Shown here: one piece after another, positions 62,680-64,000 of the stretch
How positions within the stretch are numbered: the stretch's first letter is position 1
How the letters are laid out: each line of letters begins with the position of its first letter
Assembly (NCBI GenBank): GCA_016721905.1
Contig: JADKHH010000030.1
Location: forward strand, 1-64,000
Source: Candidatus Opimibacter skivensis
GTDB taxonomy: Bacteria; Bacteroidota; Bacteroidia; Chitinophagales; Saprospiraceae
DNA length: 64,000 nt
Reading direction: 5' to 3'
The notes under the pieces: model-generated
The model's input: the letters and a program-made list of their open reading frames with translations, nothing else
Databases searched by the model: none
What the model was told of the DNA's origin: nothing
Position numbers and translations under genes: made by a program

Positions 62680-62960
62680 GGTTTTGGCTAAAGCCGTGAT
62701 TAAATCAGTTTCACCTTTAGGAGCTAGGGGCAATTGATCCATCTAATTGAGTTTCTATCCTTGAAATCTGTTTCAAAGGTTTTTAGGTTGTTATTTTTTG
62801 GTTTTGGCTAAAGCCGTGATTAAATATCTCACGGCAAAGCCAGGGCAATGATGACTGATTAGCCATTGATAATTGAAAGTCTACAAAGGTTCTTTCGTGG
62901 TTGCTATTTAGGTTTGAGCCAAAGCCAGATCAATACTGAACCCTCAAAGCAAGGGCAATT
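62680..62960 (-). repeat. REP-like palindromic units, right block
   Basis: GGTTTTGGCTAAAGCCGTGATTAAAT occurs identically at 62680 and 62800 (120 bases apart), with a diverged third copy near 62911 (GTTTGAGCCAAAGCC). Orientation is inverted relative to the left block. Confidence 0.7.
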
Positions 62961-63146
62961 GAAGATTACTGATTCAGGTTCTAATGCTGAAGTCTGAATC
63001 AAAGAATTTTAGGTGTTTAATTTATAGGCATCTTGTTTTCAATTCAATCCCGGTGAAGGAATCCGTCATTGAAAACTAAGGCTTTCCAATAAAGAAAGCA
63101 ATGGGGCGTAGAAAAAATTAGAAAATATTTGATGCGTGTTACAGCA
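62961..63146. other. Spacer before class V aminotransferase stop
   Basis: No feature was identified. It is the 3' side of the minus-strand aminotransferase-like gene. Confidence 0.3.
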
Positions 63147-64000
63147 TCAGGAGTTTAACAACTGCTTCAATGTCGAGATGACGTAGTCGATTTCATCCGG
63201 CGTGTTGTACACCGCGATACCCATTCGTGTCACGCCGCCTTGCCCCATGAGGCCCATGGCTTCTACGGCACGAATGGCATAGAAGTGACCGTCCCAGGCG
63301 CAGATGCCGTGATCTGCCAGGTACTTGCAGATTTCTTCAGGGCGTTTGTTTTCGACGGTAAAAGATAATGTCGGGGCGCGTTGTGTTTCCTTCAATGGAG
63401 GTCCGTAGATATCGACACCATCGAGGTCTCTTAGGCCCAGATATAATTGTTGTGCAAGGCTGCGTTCGTATTTCTGAATATTAGCCATCGCTGTGACGAT
63501 CTTTTCGCGCAGGGTAGAACCTTCACCGAAAGATGCAATGAAATCAACGGCTGCAGAAACACCAGCCAATGCTGCGTGATTGAGTGTGCCGCGTTCGATG
63601 CGATAAGGAGCGTTTTGAGTTTGTACTCTTAGCCTGTCTGTATCAAGTCGATCCAGTGCTCCTGGTCTGGAATATAAAATCCCTACATGAGGACCATAAA
63701 ATTTGTAAGCTGAACACAACATGAAATCACAATCAATGGCTCTCACATCGGTGAGCAGGTGAGGTACAAAGTGTACTCCATCTACAACTAAAAGTGCTCC
63801 TACTTCATAAGCAAGCTGACGGACGCGATCGATCTCATTGACGGTACCAAAAATATTGGAGGCAAGTCCAATGGCGATCACTCTTGTCTTTTCGCTTATT
63901 TTTTTCTCAAGGTCTGCATAGTCCAGACTGCCATCTTCTTCGAGTAAAACTTCGCGCACTACAATACCATGTCTGCGTTGGTGCAACCATGGGCCGCGGT
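63147..64000 (-). CDS. Cysteine desulfurase-like class V aminotransferase (5' end outside)
   Basis: The C-terminal part of a PLP enzyme of the class V aminotransferase/cysteine desulfurase-like family. The frame continues past the right edge (residues before LHQRRHG read RGPW), so the N-terminus is missing. The catalytic lysine is in FMLCSAYKFYGPHVGIL, preceded by LLVVDGVHFVPHLLTDV with the PLP-binding Asp. RIERGTLNHAALAG and the final GGVTRMGIAVYNTPDEID are typical of the SufS-like VC1184 subfamily. Its proximity to a sulfur-carrier cysteine operon is suggestive, but they are separated by purC and REP sequences, so a link is not shown. Confidence 0.85.
   Translation of the reverse strand, partial: RGPWLHQRRHGIVVREVLLEEDGSLDYADLEKKISEKTRVIAIGLASNIFGTVNEIDRVRQLAYEVGALLVVDGVHFVPHLLTDVRAIDCDFMLCSAYKFYGPHVGILYSRPGALDRLDTDRLRVQTQNAPYRIERGTLNHAALAGVSAAVDFIASFGEGSTLREKIVTAMANIQKYERSLAQQLYLGLRDLDGVDIYGPPLKETQRAPTLSFTVENKRPEEICKYLADHGICAWDGHFYAIRAVEAMGLMGQGGVTRMGIAVYNTPDEIDYVISTLKQLLNS

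Noticed and set aside
62379..62699. 106-codon plus-strand ORF
   Set aside because: It is read through REP palindromes and antisense to the RAYT remnant.

Overview
The window looks like a chromosomal piece from a Bacteroidota bacterium, most likely of the Saprospiria/Saprospiraceae type. The evidence is giant secreted proteins built from HYR-type repeats, dockerin-like segments and type IX secretion (T9SS) C-terminal sorting domains; a 288-residue primary sigma factor; RNase HI with an N-terminal viroplasmin domain; DUF4293, DUF2911, OstA-like and BatE-like proteins; and promoters with the TAnnTTTG -7 box. The species assignment is inference.

Layout. 1-4.3 kb holds remnants of a vanadium-haloperoxidase-like (PAP2 fold) gene and a VCBS/FG-GAP plus ASPIC/UnbV surface protein, both interrupted by many frameshifts and stops. 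4.8-27.4 kb is a same-strand cluster of four paralogous giant secreted proteins (called A, B, C and D here). Each ends in dockerin-like, cohesin-like and T9SS sorting domains. A and D carry single-base frameshifts, B and C are intact, and C contains 14 HYR-type repeats with an internal 972-bp segmental duplication. 27.5-43.4 kb is housekeeping: ruvX-def, rnhA, tatD, tRNA-Ser, DUF4293, OstA-like, BatE-like, cmk, DUF2795, queA, an ABC permease, infC-rpmI-rplT, clpC, a STAS protein, rnz and tRNA-Lys. 43.5-57.7 kb has a DUF2911 protein, a sodium:solute symporter preceded by a tiny membrane ORF, a PIG-L deacetylase, ribA, mazG, rpsO, pnp, rpoD, three poorly characterised genes and a 1-Cys peroxiredoxin. 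58.0-61.1 kb is a sulfur-carrier cysteine biosynthesis operon (cysM-like, JAMM peptidase, CysO/MoaD-like carrier, MoeZ-like E1-rhodanese). 61.2-64 kb has purC, a REP/RAYT remnant and the C-terminal part of a class V aminotransferase.

Two things stand out. First, the cysteine operon is preceded by a 17-residue leader ORF with six Cys codons (MLNHSCCTCCCCAQPPG) followed by an intrinsic terminator just before cysM. This has the layout of a cysteine-responsive transcription attenuator. The downstream carrier protein ends in GG-SF, so a JAMM peptidase would have to trim it before activation. Second, intergenic spaces from 44 to 60 kb contain short tandem repeats, mostly with an exact 7-bp period but with different words (GTGAGAC, TAGCTGA, CAGTAAT, AGTGAAA, GAGCAAG). 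They often begin directly at a stop codon, follow a terminator T-run or abut a start codon. They look like a family of heptanucleotide arrays tied to gene ends.

Frameshift density is highest at the left edge and falls to zero to the right of 27.4 kb. Low consensus quality near a contig end must therefore be separated from real gene decay before the left region is interpreted.
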